Shown: positions 26,063 to 37,383, counted from the first letter of the stretch. The stretch is 64,000 nucleotides of DNA from Lingula anatina (GCF_001039355.2 NW_019775225.1:312022-376021), one strand, 5' to 3'. A program made the numbers and translations. Notes: generated from the sequence alone by a model not told the origin.

Positions 26063-29000
26063 ATGGATAATCTCATGATCTTTTGTTTCCTTGCCATTTT
26101 TGCAACTTGCAATTCTCAAGGTGAGTCTTAACTGGGCCAAGGATAGTTCTATTTTATATAACGATGATGTAGCGTTGTTTTGATAAAGGGGGGGGGGGGG
26201 GGCAATATTTGAGATAGATGTCTATAACAGTGTCTTCAATAATGCCATGAGTTCCTATGCACTGGACTCAATTGAGTCTGATACTTTCTTGTGACTTCTG
26301 GATGAAATTAATAAAAATTTCGGCTTTTCACTGTGGCATATGTACGCCTATATAGTTGTAATGCGTGCTTTTACGTGTAGAAACCGGGATAAGAGACCTC
26401 AGCATACATACATAGGGTTTATCTGATAAATGCTGTTTAGTCGTTTCTCTTCTCAAAAGCCTCATTGCTTATTATGGCTTTAAAAAAAGCGGATACATGC
26501 TTTATTTATTTTTCTTTTGCTGCAGAAAGTCAAATGCATCTTTGTACCAAATGATATTAATCCAACAATCATTGAATCTTATTGAAAATTTAATGTAGAT
26601 TTTAAGTCAAAATGCATGCTCTGAAATGTATTACTCTCAAAATTAGCCAAAGACAACAGCTGTAGGTCCTTGTGAAGTTTTTATTGTAATGTTTCGTCTC
26701 TGTAATAAACTGGCATTTTCCACATTGACTCTAAAGCTCACACAGTAATGTCAATACATTCAAGTTATACAACATACTTTCTTTTTTTTTTAAAGGTGGT
26801 GTCCCTTATGAAAATATGGCTAGTGATGTAAATTTAAGGAAAAGGATTAAACATGGAGAGTCAGCTAGCAGCGTCACTTTAGACAAAAACCCTTCTCTAC
26901 TTGATCCAAACTGGTTTCTTCCAAAACATAAGCCACAACCGTTACGTCCAAAACAAAAGCCACACTCTTTACGCTCAAAACATGAGCCTCACTCGTTACT
27001 ATCAAAACATGGTCCACGTTTTTTACTTCCAAAACATAAGACACACAAGTTATCCCCAAAACATAAGCCACTTTTCTTACTTCCAAAACATAAACCACCC
27101 AAGTCAACCCCAAAACATGATCCACTATTCTTACTTCCAAAACATAAGACACACAAGTTACCTCCAAAACATGAGCCACTTTTCTTACTTCCAAAACATA
27201 AGCCACCCAAGTCAACCCCAAAACATGAGCCACTTTTCTTACTTCCAAAACATAAGCCACCCAAAACAACCCCAAAACATGATCCACTTTTTTTACTTCC
27301 AAAACATAAGACACACCAGTTATCCCCAAAACATAAGCCACCTTTCTTACTTCCAAAACATAAACCACCAAAGTCAACCCCAAAACATGATCCACTTTTC
27401 TTACTTCCAAAACATAAGACACACAAGTTACCTCCAAAACATGAGCCACTTTTATTACTTCCAAAACAGAAGTCACCCAAGTCAACCCCAAAACATGAGC
27501 CACTTTTCTTACTTCCAAAACATAAGCCACCCAAAACAACCCCAAAACATGATCCACTTTTCTTACTTCCAAGACATAACCCACACAAGTTATCCCCAAA
27601 ACATGATCCACTTTTCTTACTTCCAAAACATAAGACACCCAAGTCAACCCCAAAACATGAGCCACTTTTATTACTTCCCAAACATAAGCCACCCAAGTCA
27701 ACCCCAAAATATGATCCACTTTTCTTACTTCCAAGACATAAGCCACCAAAGGCACCCCCAAAACATGGCCCACTTTTCCTACTTCCAAAACATAAGCCAC
27801 CAAAGTTTCCCCCAAAACACGAGACACTTTCATTACTTCCAAGTCATAAGACACCCAAGGCACCCCCACAACATGGCCCACTTTTCCTACTTCCAAAACA
27901 AATGGCAACCAAGTTACCCCCAAAACATGGCCCACTTTTCTTACTTCCAAAACATAAGACACCCAAGTCACCCCCAAAACATGAGCCACTTTTATTACTT
28001 CCAAAACATAAGACACCCAAGTCTCCCCCAAAACATGAGCCACTTTTATTACTTCCAAAACATAAGACACCCAAGTCACCCCCAAAACATGAGCCACTTT
28101 TATTACTTCCAAAACATAAGACACCCAAGTCTCCCCCAAAACATGAGCCACTTTTATTACTTCCAAAACATAAGACACCCAAGTCTCCCCCAAAACATGA
28201 GCCACTTTTATTACTTCCAAAACATAAGACACCCAAGTCTCCCCCAAAACATGAGCCACTTTTATTACTTCCAAAACATAAGACACCCAAGTCTCCCCCA
28301 AAACATGAGCCACTTTTATTACTTCCAAAACATAAGACACCCAAGTCTCCCCCAAAACATGAGCCACTTTTATTACTTCCAAAACATAAGACACCCAAGT
28401 CTCCCCCAAAACATGAGCCACTTTTATTACTTCCAAAACATAAGACACCCAAGTCTCCCCCAAAACATGAGCCACTTTTATTACTTCCAAAACATAAGAC
28501 ACCCAAGTCTCCCCCAAAACATGAGCCACTTTTATTACTTCCAAAACATAAGACACCCAAGTCTCCCCCAAAACATGAGCCACTTTTATTACTTCCAAAA
28601 CATAAGACACCCAAGTCTCCCCCAAAACATGAGCCACTTTTATTACTTCCAAAACATAAGACACCCAAGTCTCCCCCAAAACATGAGCCACTTTTATTAC
28701 TTCCAAAACATAAGACACCCAAGTCTCCCCCAAAACATGAGCCACTTTTATTACTTCCAAAACATAAGACACCCAAGTCTCCCCCAAAACATGAGCCACT
28801 TTTATTACTTCCAAAACATAAGACACCCAAGTCTCCCCCAAAACATGAGCCACTTTTATTACTTCCAAAACATAAGACACCCAAGTCTCCCCCAAAACAT
28901 GAGCCACTTTTATTACTTCCAAAACATAAGACACCCAAGTCTCCCCCAAAACATGAGCCACTTTTATTACTTCCAAAACATAAGACACCCAAGTCTCCCC

Positions 29001-32000
29001 CAAAACATGAGCCACTTTTATTACTTCCAAAACATAAGACACCCAAGTCTCCCCCAAAACATGAGCCACTTTTATTACTTCCAAAACATAAGACACCCAA
29101 GTCTCCCCCAAAACATGAGCCACTTTTATTACTTCCAAAACATAAGACACCCAAGTCTCCCCCAAAACATGAGCCACTTTTATTACTTCCAAAACATAAG
29201 ACACCCAAGTCTCCCCCAAAACATGAGCCACTTTTATTACTTCCAAAACATAAGACACCCAAGTTACCCCCAAAACATGAGCCACATTTATTACTTCCAA
29301 GACATAAGACACCCAAGGCACCCCCAAAACATGGCCCACTTTTCTTACTTCCAAAACATAAGCCACCCAAGTCACCCCCAAAACATGAGCCACTTTTCTT
29401 ACTTCCAAGACATAAGCCACCAAAGGCACCCCCAAAACATGGCCCACTTTTCTTACTTCCAAAACATAAGCCACCCAAGTCACCCCCAAAACATGAGCCA
29501 CTTTTATTACTTCCAAAACATAAGACACCCAAGTCTCCCCCAAAACATGAGCCACATTTATTACTTCCAAAACATAAGACACCCAAGTCTCCCCCAAAAC
29601 ATGAGCCACTTTTATTACTTCCAAAACATAAGACACCCAAGTCACCCCCAAAACATGAGCCACTTTTATTACTTCCAAAACATAAGACACACAAATTATC
29701 TCCAATACATGACCTACTGTTGCTACTTCTCAAACATGAGGCACAGTTGCTGCGTCCAAAAAATAAGCCACATCCGTTACGCCCTAAACAGGAGCCACGC
29801 CCGTTACGCACAAAAAGTGACGAGCCTCGTCAAAGTCATCACCGAGTGCAAGGAAGGGAACGTGATCTAGGTCTAACTACACCGTCACTCCATTCTCATG
29901 AAAACTGGGATCACCTCCAGAGGCACCATCGTCGTTATCCTGGGGATTTACAAAAACATGGAATCCATTCCAATTCACCGGATTTTTCGAAGCCAGTAGA
30001 GCAACCTGGTGGTTCTAATGAGAATTTCCACCACGGACAGCACCAAAGTTTTCATCAGCCTTTTCATCTGCGTCCTGCTCAACAATACGGACACTCTTAT
30101 AAGCACCGCAAACATCCTTTTCTAGCTCTACAGAACCGGCACGGTCAACAGCAACATCCTCCGGAGAGAGACCAACGCCATTTCAATCAACAACTACATC
30201 GTCGTAAACACAAGCTTGGTAAGAAACAAAAAATGAAAAGTGAATTGCGCCTTTCTAAGATGCAAAAGAACTTCGTGAGTTTAAAGAAGACTTTAAAGGC
30301 TGTTCTGAACTTACTTCGAAAGAACAAGAAGCACAAGAAGAGCAGTCGCTCTGTTAACCGGAAAGGTTACAAAGACATGAAGAAATCATTAAGTAGAATT
30401 TCGCATTTATTGCGGCTCCGTTTAAATACCAAACAAAAAAGTAATGGAGAAAATGCGCATGCAGACGATTTGAAGAAGAAAGTGAAAAAGGATCGAAGAA
30501 CGCTGGAAACCGTTCACGGCAGTTCAAAGAAAACACACGGAAATAAAGGACTTAAACATCACGCACGTAATTTGAACTTGAAGAAACAGGTGAAGGGTGA
30601 ACGGAATACGTCGGCAGTTAAAAGCGGTAGTATTCAAATCAGTTTGGTGACACCGTCCACTCCAGTAATTCTCGCTGGGAGCCTGGAGGGGGAACTTGCA
30701 CTGAGCCCTAACATGAGTACCTCAGGTAGAAAAAAAGACATTAAACACCACTCACGTATTTTGAACTCGAAGAAAAAAGTGAAAGGTAATCGACGCACGC
30801 CGAAAATTGATAACGTTCTTTTAAGTAAAGCACTAATTAGCAATACAGGACTCAAATATCTCGCAAGCGTTTCGAAGAAAAAAGATAATAGACGCGCACC
30901 AGAATCCGTTCAAGATATTTCAAAGAAAAAACACAGAAGAAAAGGATTCAAGAATCACGCACGACGCTTGAATAAAACGATGACAGGTAAATGGAATACA
31001 GCGGCAGCCAAAAGTGGTAGTATTCAAATCAGTTTGGGGACACCGCCCACTCCAGTTATTCTCGCTGGGAGCCTGGAGGGGGAACTTGCAATAGAAGCTA
31101 ACAGGAGCACCTCAGGCACAAAGAAAAGCATTAAACACCTCGCTCGTATTTTAAACTCGAAGAAAAAATGAAAGGTAATCGACGCGCACCAGACGCACGA
31201 CGCTTGAATAAAAAGATGACAGGTAAATGGAATACATCGGCAGCCAAAAGCGGTAGTATTCAAATCAGTGCGAGGACACCGTCCTCTCCACTTATTATCG
31301 CTGGGAGCCTGGAGGGGGATCTTGCACTGAGATCTAACAGGAGTACCTCAGGCAAAGAGAACCATGTCGTGCTAACAGACGTTGTTTTGTCTAAATCGCC
31401 GCTGCCAAAATCGCGCAGGACCAAGAACAAAAAGAAAGGCAGGCGTAAAAAACATAAAGGTGGCAAGCACAAAAATAGAATTGATCACAAAAAACGTCTA
31501 AAACGTGATCAAGATCTTCCGCTTATAAGGTTTATTTTAAGCAATATAAATACTAAAGCACACCATAAAAAACGAACAGTTGACCGAAATTCGCATACGA
31601 AACGCTTGCACCGGCGACACCAGCTAAAATACAGCAACGATCTCGGCAAGAAACATTCTCGTCAACGGCAACACCTCAAAGTGCTCAGCAGGCACAAGCG
31701 TATCAAAAGGGAGACATATAATTCAGTCAACCCGCATCGTATTAATATCTTCGTCACTGAGACGGAGGTCGTGCCGGAAACTGAAGAAGAGATCCGGCGC
31801 CGAGGGCGACCTCTGACCACGACCAGTGCACCCAGTGGATCCAGTGTACCCAGTGGACGGGAGATGAACGGAACCCGCACAGTTCCTCAGACAAGGATGG
31901 CCGTCAGTGAAAAGGCGTTCGAAGCATTTGGTGAGTATTCACCCAAACAGGTTTATTAATTATAGAAAGTAAGATACTTTGATAACACGGTTGTAGAACA

Positions 32001-35000
32001 ACTACAAATTTCGAGCCTTCAAGTTAAATCGTTATCCTCTACCAGGGACGCAGGTTGACCTTTTAACTAGATTTTCGCGGATATGTCCCAGGCTTATTCT
32101 TTACAATTTACTCTGCTGCCGATCTCTGGCCCAGGTAGAGGGTACAAAATTGTACGACGGGTTTTGAGGCGAGCAAGCGCAAAACGTTCCTGCCAAACAT
32201 CTGCTCTCTGTTTCCAAGTGCCACTCGGACTCTGTATCTCTTTAGTCTCTTAGACAAGTACGTCCACGCTATCGTTTTTACTCATGAATGATACAAGTTA
32301 TTATTACAATGGTGAAATATTTGAGAAGCAACCACTTAAACCCTTGCCAAATACATGTAGCACACTGTCCACCTATGATGTTTAAATTTTGCCAAAACGG
32401 GAGACAGCTCTACGCACCTCAAGACACGAAATCGGCATACCGTGCTTTGAACTCGTATTTCGATGTTCTCGTAACAGCTTTTTTTTTTTAAATGGCTAAA
32501 ATAACAAAAACATCGAGCTCGCCAGGACTCGAACCTGGAATCTTCCGCTCCGTAGGCGGACGCGTTGTCCATTGCGCCACGAGCCCGTTCACGTAGGTTG
32601 AAGCGGCAATAATCCGCCCATTTCAGGACGCCGACGGCATCGCATGTGATACCGCGATTATTTCAATTTTAGCTGTTAATGTAGACCTAAGTGCACAATT
32701 CGTGAGTTGTATCACATTATGGAGAAAGGTTGTCGCCATCACCTATAGGCTACAATGACGCCAAACTACATGTTAAATCGATGGATTCATTTGATTGAAA
32801 AATAATAAATCAATTGTGTAATTCGTCGACGACTGTGTGTATCCTTGCCAGGATGAGTGTAGTGGAGGATACCAATAGTAATAAACTCGTCTTTAAACCC
32901 GAAGTTTACGTATAAGGACTGAGGGCAACTGTCCTTCTTGGGCATTTTTACGAGTTTCACTCATGTTGAATCCACCAACCATCCATATCAAAACCAATCT
33001 TAAGTGACGGTAAGAGTTCTTTCAGAATTTCTCACTGTATTGCAAATCCATGGCTCGAGATCTGAAAAACGTGGTAGATGGGAAATCAACCCCTAAGTAC
33101 GGCCTCGGCTGTTGTGCACGTTTGTTTAGAGGTGGTGTAGTTACATACAAGTAGGTGGCTAGATAATGATCTCTAATCTCATAGAGTTCTTACATATAAT
33201 GTTTTACTAGTTCTCGTAAGGAGAATATGAGTACAGTTTCCACAAAATATGACTGAAAAAATGAAAAATCCGAGCTCGCCAGGACTCGAACCTGGAATCT
33301 TCCGCTCCGTAGGCGGACGCGTTATCCATTGCGCCACGAGCCCGTTTACACCTGCGTTCAGGTGTGCAAATCTAGCCACACGTGGATCTCTACTCCACGC
33401 TGCAGCTGTATGCCCTTTGGCTTGTATCACAGTGCTGCTTTATGAAGGGAAAGTTGATGAGCCGTACCACGCGACTGAGAGTGTGGAGACAAAATTTGTA
33501 GTGCCAGTGAGTAACCCAAACGCAATCACTCTTTCTGGAATGAAAACGCTTGGAATTGCGCCTTATTTTGGTCTCTGTTTCAAACACTTTTGTGCAATTT
33601 AGCTTATGTTTCGTTTCCTATGCTTTCATAACAATAGTCACTAGTCGTGTGATAGCTTTCAATAGAAGATATCAAGCTGCTCTGCCAAAATTAATGTGCA
33701 TGCGTTTCTTGTAAAATTATGTGGTATAGGTTAACACGACCTAACTTAAATAAGTAAACACAAGGAAAATACCGGTAATTCAGACACTTCCCATATACAA
33801 TGCGTCACAATATCCTTGGCTCCTTACCTCGCCACTGTACAATACAAGTGTTAACATTACACACTCTGTGTCAATACCGCCCATCTGTACTCTAAACACC
33901 AAGACATATGAGAGGGAATTATGCCGGATATTATTTCCAAATAAGAAATTCTGCTTCAACAACAGTTTATATTTGAGGTTACTATGTATAAATGTTCATA
34001 ACTTAAAATTCTGATCGGCCCAGTTTTATAAAGGACGTTTAGCACTAACTAGTGGATAAGTCTAACCAGTGGATAAATTCCCCTAACACCCATTAACTAA
34101 AAGATGGTTAAATTGTGTTTTATATACAGTCTTCTAACGGAAAACAGCCAATTAGTTAACTGGCCAGTGTTTGACTGGATTAAATAATTATTTAAAGGTC
34201 AGTTTACTAACAGACTATTTAGGTCTGGTTAGAGTTAAACACTGGTTAGTGCTAAACGTCCTTTATAAAACTGGGCCTTGATCATAAGTTGTTACTTTTC
34301 ACTTTCTACATGAAATTAAAGCTATAGGCCAAGGGGCTTTCAATCACTCCTTTCGTGTAGAAAGCGAACAGTTTAAACTTAGAACCATTATCATCAGACT
34401 ACACTGATGAATTTATATATCATTTAATGTTTAGTTTTAGCTGTGGTGTTCACGAGCACTGTATGGACGTTGGGTATTCTGGGTCTGATAGCTCTGTGCC
34501 TGTATAGACGAAGGAAGCAGGCGGAGTATAGAAAGCGCGGGTAATTATTCATATTTTCTAATATGTGTGATGTATTATTTTAAGTCCAGTTTGTTTATTA
34601 CTACTTTCTGTCTAGAATATATTCTCCTTGGTTTGTGGAAAGTTAGTCTGTACTACACATTAATGCCCAGCAGTTAGATTTGAAATAAATATACGACACA
34701 GTCACATCGACAAAAATCCTTACATACAGATATGATAACATTACTTTTTCAGTCTGGACGAACTTTCACGTATGCTTCTCTCTGAGGGTGATGATGCTCC
34801 TCCTCCTCCTCGGAAACAACATCACGAAGACGAAGCTGAAAAGTAAACAAAATATCTACAGCCCTCTGTGCAGTCGATTTACGTGATGTTAAGCTACCGT
34901 GATCTGCCAAAAAGGGTGTCCTCGCTTTTCATCCGAGTAACTTGATACATCGAAAAGTGTCAGTAATTCAATAGTTGCGTTGTGAAGTCACAATCCAAAC

Positions 35001-37383
35001 TGGTTCTCCATTCCGTTGTCAGTTTGCTTTTACATATAGTAGAAGTTTACATAGCAGGTAACACGCATATGTCTTATCTTATTTTGAAATTAAAATGGAA
35101 TTTGATATCATTCCCACAACTTCACTTCCAGACCGTCGATGATTCCCTGGTACTGTCGTTTTCCACACCTATTCAAGGTTCCTCCCCAACGACCCCCTGC
35201 CTATGTCAGACTGGGCAACTTCAGCCAACAGACCCCCGGGACATACGTCGTCACCATGTAGGTAATTTTCAGCTTTTCCTACAATATTCGGTCACAGCGC
35301 AATAATTTCGAGAGCAAAAATCGAATTATTATCGAGAGTATAAATCAAATTATTTCAGTAAATCAATTGACAATTTTAAATTTGATACAATCATATACAT
35401 ATTTGTCAAGAGTTTGTCACGGAGTTAAATTACCCCTGTGTACATGTGTAAAAAAAAAACTCGTTTTGCCGAGTTGAATATCACTGTAGCACTCTACTTA
35501 TACATGCATATGCATTCATATTCATTTTTTTTTTGCTAACTAATATGTACATTCATAAGCCTTTCTGGTAACGGACTGAGCAATGATAGTATTAAACTCA
35601 TCCCAACTACGAATTGTATGATAGTGAATAAGGGAAAAAAAGATGAAAACTTAAGAGGCAAGGTACATCACAGTTGGGCTCGAACTTTCATACACGTTAG
35701 ATTGGGGTTAGTGTCTTTTTCATGTATTGTGAACTGAAAACAATATAGTAAAAATCTATGGTTGATTTCAGGCCAGAGAACAACACATCCTTGTTCTCTA
35801 TAGACAGTGATTCAGATGAAGAGGGAGCAGATAATAAAGCTAAGAAGCTGGATACAACGCCGAACACAGACGCTCAGAACGACAAAGATAAAGCTAAGAA
35901 GCTAGCTACAACGCCGAACACGGACGCTCAGAACGACGAAGATAAAGCTAAGAAGCTGGCTACAACGCCGAACACGGACGCTCAGAGCGACGAAGAAAAA
36001 GCTAAGAAGCTGGATACAACGCCGAACACGGACGCTCAGAGCGACGAAGAAAAAACTAAGAAGCTGGATACAACGCTGAACACGGACGCTCAGAAAGACG
36101 AATTAGAAAGGTAACGACTGCATTCGGACCACTACAGGACATAGAATTCAGGGATACCAAATAAGTTCTTCTTTGTTGCCGGGAATTTGAGAGGGGTTGG
36201 AGAGGGGGTAGCAAACAAACATCCATGCCAAGGCAAATCAACAACCACAAAAAAGGGAAAGAAAGCTAAGACAATAGTTACAAAAGAAAATAAATTGGGG
36301 AAAGTAATGTTTGGCATTATAAATATATAGTCAAAAATCAATTTTACAAGTAATTGACTATCACCTGTGCACGCTCTTACGTTATCTTTTGTACCACCTT
36401 TAACAGGCCTACCCAACTACCAGACTCGGCACCGAATGATCCTGAATTCACCGGTAAATTGGACCACACTACCCGTTTTCAAGGTGTGTATCAGTACGCA
36501 TTTCACAGTATCAGACGCGACACCGCTCTTGCCTAGTACGCGATGTGATAGGGACAATTCTCAGCGGTGTTTAAAAGTATTGCATCACCACTCAAAATTT
36601 GTTCAGGGTATGATACTGTGTAATGCGTGCTGACTCACACCTTGAAAACGGGTAGTGTGGTCTGATCTACCGGTGAATTCAGGATCATTCGGTGCCGAGT
36701 CTGGTAGTCGGGTAGGCCTGTTTAAGCGACCACAGCGATGCCAGTTGTATAGTGGCACAAAGGGCGTCGTCCAGCGTGAAGGGGGTTTAACTTTGCCATT
36801 TGTTCAAACACATTACTATAATGTAAAATCACGTTGAAACTTTCAAAATTGGAAAAAATTAACCTCCGTTTTCCGTGACAGAGATATTTCCACAGCTCTG
36901 CCGTGACCAGGATTCGAACCTGGGTTGTCTCGGCCACAACGAGAAGTACTAACCACTATACGATCACGGCTGCTACGGGAGGATGTCGAACGTAGCACAA
37001 GTTTAGCCTACCCAACCACAATTTGCAACTGTATCGTTAATATTTGCTTACACTGACAGTTGCTCACCCGTTATAAATTCATATTAATAAGTCATTATAG
37101 GTATGATTTTGGCGTTTGAAACAACCCTTCTTTTAAAATTATCATGAACAGTTGAAAAAAGTACACGTGCCCTGCATATCCTGTAGCAAATGTTACGTCT
37201 AGAAACGTATACGAACTTTATTTAAAGTTTCCTCATTCCTTTTTTAGATCTATACCTATTGCAACATCTACTCCCTTAAAATCATCTGGTTTATCCGAGT
37301 TGAAGAAAAGGGCTGCTGCCGTGGAAGAAGCAGACAAACAGGTGCAGACAGACGACGACGAGGATTATCCACCTTTAAGCTGA
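26063..37383 (+). CDS. Unrecognised single-pass membrane protein with giant Lys/His/Pro-rich repeat region (frameshift in exon 2)
   Basis: I do not recognise this gene. Seven coding exons join with consistent phases: 26063-26120, 26796-31930, 34441-34540, 34753-34842, 35132-35257, 35772-36110, 37248-37383 (TGA). Exon 1 encodes a signal peptide (MDNLMIFCFLAIFATCNSQ). Exon 2 encodes about 50 repeats of 18 residues with two PKH motifs each, then a Lys/Arg/His-rich region with three SGSIQIS...AGSLEG modules. Exon 3 encodes a hydrophobic helix (VWTLGILGLIALCLY) followed by RRRK, a type I stop-transfer signal. Exons 4-7 encode a cytoplasmic tail with a PPPP stretch, five 18-residue acidic repeats and a C-terminus DDDEDYPPLS. 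In total about 1,990 residues. Exon 2 lacks one base near 31168: the frame stops at 31169-31171, and the rest continues in the -1 frame into correctly phased exons. The repeated His/Lys pattern suggests an extracellular structural or metal-binding role; that is inference only. Confidence 0.75.
26912..29730 (+). repeat. 54-bp coding minisatellite, about 50 units
   Basis: Each unit encodes 18 residues of the type LLLLPKHKTPKSPPKHEP, itself two 9-residue halves each carrying PKH. Outer units vary (PPKSTPKHDP, THKLPPKHEP, PPKAPPKHGP). The 24 units from 27957 to 29252 are nearly identical and differ mostly by TCA/TCT at one serine codon. Confidence 0.97.
30605..31350 (+). repeat. Three diverged coding modules with SGSIQIS...AGSLEG
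   Basis: Modules begin near 30622, 31012 and 31249. Each reads KSGSIQIS, then a TP-rich link, then AGSLEG(E/D)LA. The first two are followed by a Lys-rich linker (HxxRILNSKKK), which aligns at DNA level between modules 1 and 2. Comparing linkers exposes the missing G near 31168. Confidence 0.85.
31166..31171 (+). other. Single-base deletion / frameshift point in the repeat-protein gene
   Basis: The homologous linker near 30770 reads AAG-A6-GTG-AAAGGT. Here the text is AAG-A6-TG-AAAGGT, one G short. This makes a TGA at 31169-31171 in the main frame. The -1 frame then stays open for 263 codons and feeds in the right phase into the transmembrane exon. Sequencing error next to a homopolymer, a null or truncating allele, and ribosomal slippage on the A run are all possible. 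Confidence 0.85.
32514..32586 (-). tRNA. tRNA-Arg (ACG), variant copy
   Basis: A 73-base cloverleaf on the minus strand. The acceptor stem is GGGCTCG/CGAGCTC (one G-U pair) with discriminator G, the D arm contains GGCGCAATGG, the anticodon stem is TCCGC/GCGGA around CTACGGA (anticodon ACG), and the T arm is CCAGG-TTCGAGT-CCTGG. It differs from the other copies by one D-loop base (GGACAAC instead of GGATAAC). A T5 terminator follows closely. Confidence 0.93.
33271..33343 (-). tRNA. tRNA-Arg (ACG)
   Basis: The consensus copy of this tRNA gene, 757 bases from the previous one. The spacer between them resembles the spacers of the CLC-intron array (for example 50096-50230), so the two clusters share an origin. 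The terminator is T5 just downstream on the minus strand. Confidence 0.95.
34017..34278. mobile_element. MITE with long terminal inverted repeats
   Basis: The first 33 bases (from 34017) and the last 33 (to 34277) are a near-perfect inverted repeat containing AGTTTTATAAAGGACGTTTA. TGATC is present on both sides (34012-34016 and 34279-34283) as a probable target duplication. The interior repeats variants of ACTGGTTAG/CTAACCAGT and has no coding capacity. Confidence 0.8.
35836..36105 (+). repeat. Second 54-bp coding minisatellite, five units (cytoplasmic tail)
   Basis: Five tandem units of 18 codons of the type KAKKLATTPNTDAQNDED fill most of exon 6. They are unrelated in sequence to the exon 2 repeats but have exactly the same unit length. 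Confidence 0.95.
36404..36720. mobile_element. Foldback element with perfect TTTAA target duplication
   Basis: About 118 bases at each end are inverted copies of one another (ends CAGGCCTACCC / GGGTAGGCCTG), separated by a short loop. TTTAA sits directly at both boundaries (36399-36403 and 36721-36725). TTAA is the piggyBac-type target, but the ends do not let me assign the superfamily. It lies in intron 6 of the repeat-protein gene. Confidence 0.82.
36828..36986 (-). repeat. tRNA-His repeat unit, copy 3
   Basis: Same unit as at 9468-9625, including the outer TTGAAACTTTCAAAATTGG stretch, now inside intron 6 of the repeat-protein gene. Confidence 0.75.
36899..36970 (-). tRNA. tRNA-His (GTG)
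   Basis: The tRNA body is identical to the copies near 9 kb and has intact internal promoter boxes. It is antisense to the host gene. Confidence 0.95.

Larger units (their letters stand above)
31931..34440 (+). other. Intron 2 of the repeat-protein gene (holds tRNA-Arg genes and a MITE)
   Basis: Donor TTTG|GTGAGT and acceptor TTTAG before 34441. Two antisense tRNA-Arg genes and the inverted-repeat element at 34017-34278 lie inside it. Confidence 0.75.

Noticed and set aside
26912-29730. CRISPR-like regular repeat array
   Set aside because: The units are directly adjacent 54-bp coding repeats without unique spacers, in an animal gene.
26874-29811. Long antisense and alternative-frame open reading frames over the 54-bp array
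   Set aside because: They mirror the repeat unit exactly, lack a splice or promoter context, and end where the repeats end. Only the + frame that joins the signal-peptide exon and the later exons makes a coherent protein.
33179-33430. Recurrent short frames with the pattern MDNASAYGAEDSRFESW on the minus strand (also near 32.5, 44.2, 44.9, 49.1, 49.8, 50.9 and 61.7 kb)
   Set aside because: These are translations of the tRNA-Arg gene itself, not a protein family.
35258-35263. Alternative donor (TAG|GTAATT) at the end of exon 5 of the repeat-protein gene
   Set aside because: Using it would put an in-frame TAG before the junction. The donor at 35258 keeps the frame into exon 6.
36407-36481. 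Possible extra exon of the repeat-protein gene inside the foldback element
   Set aside because: It has an acceptor, an open frame and a donor, but ends in phase 1 while exon 7 needs phase 2. Exon 6 joins exon 7 perfectly without it.
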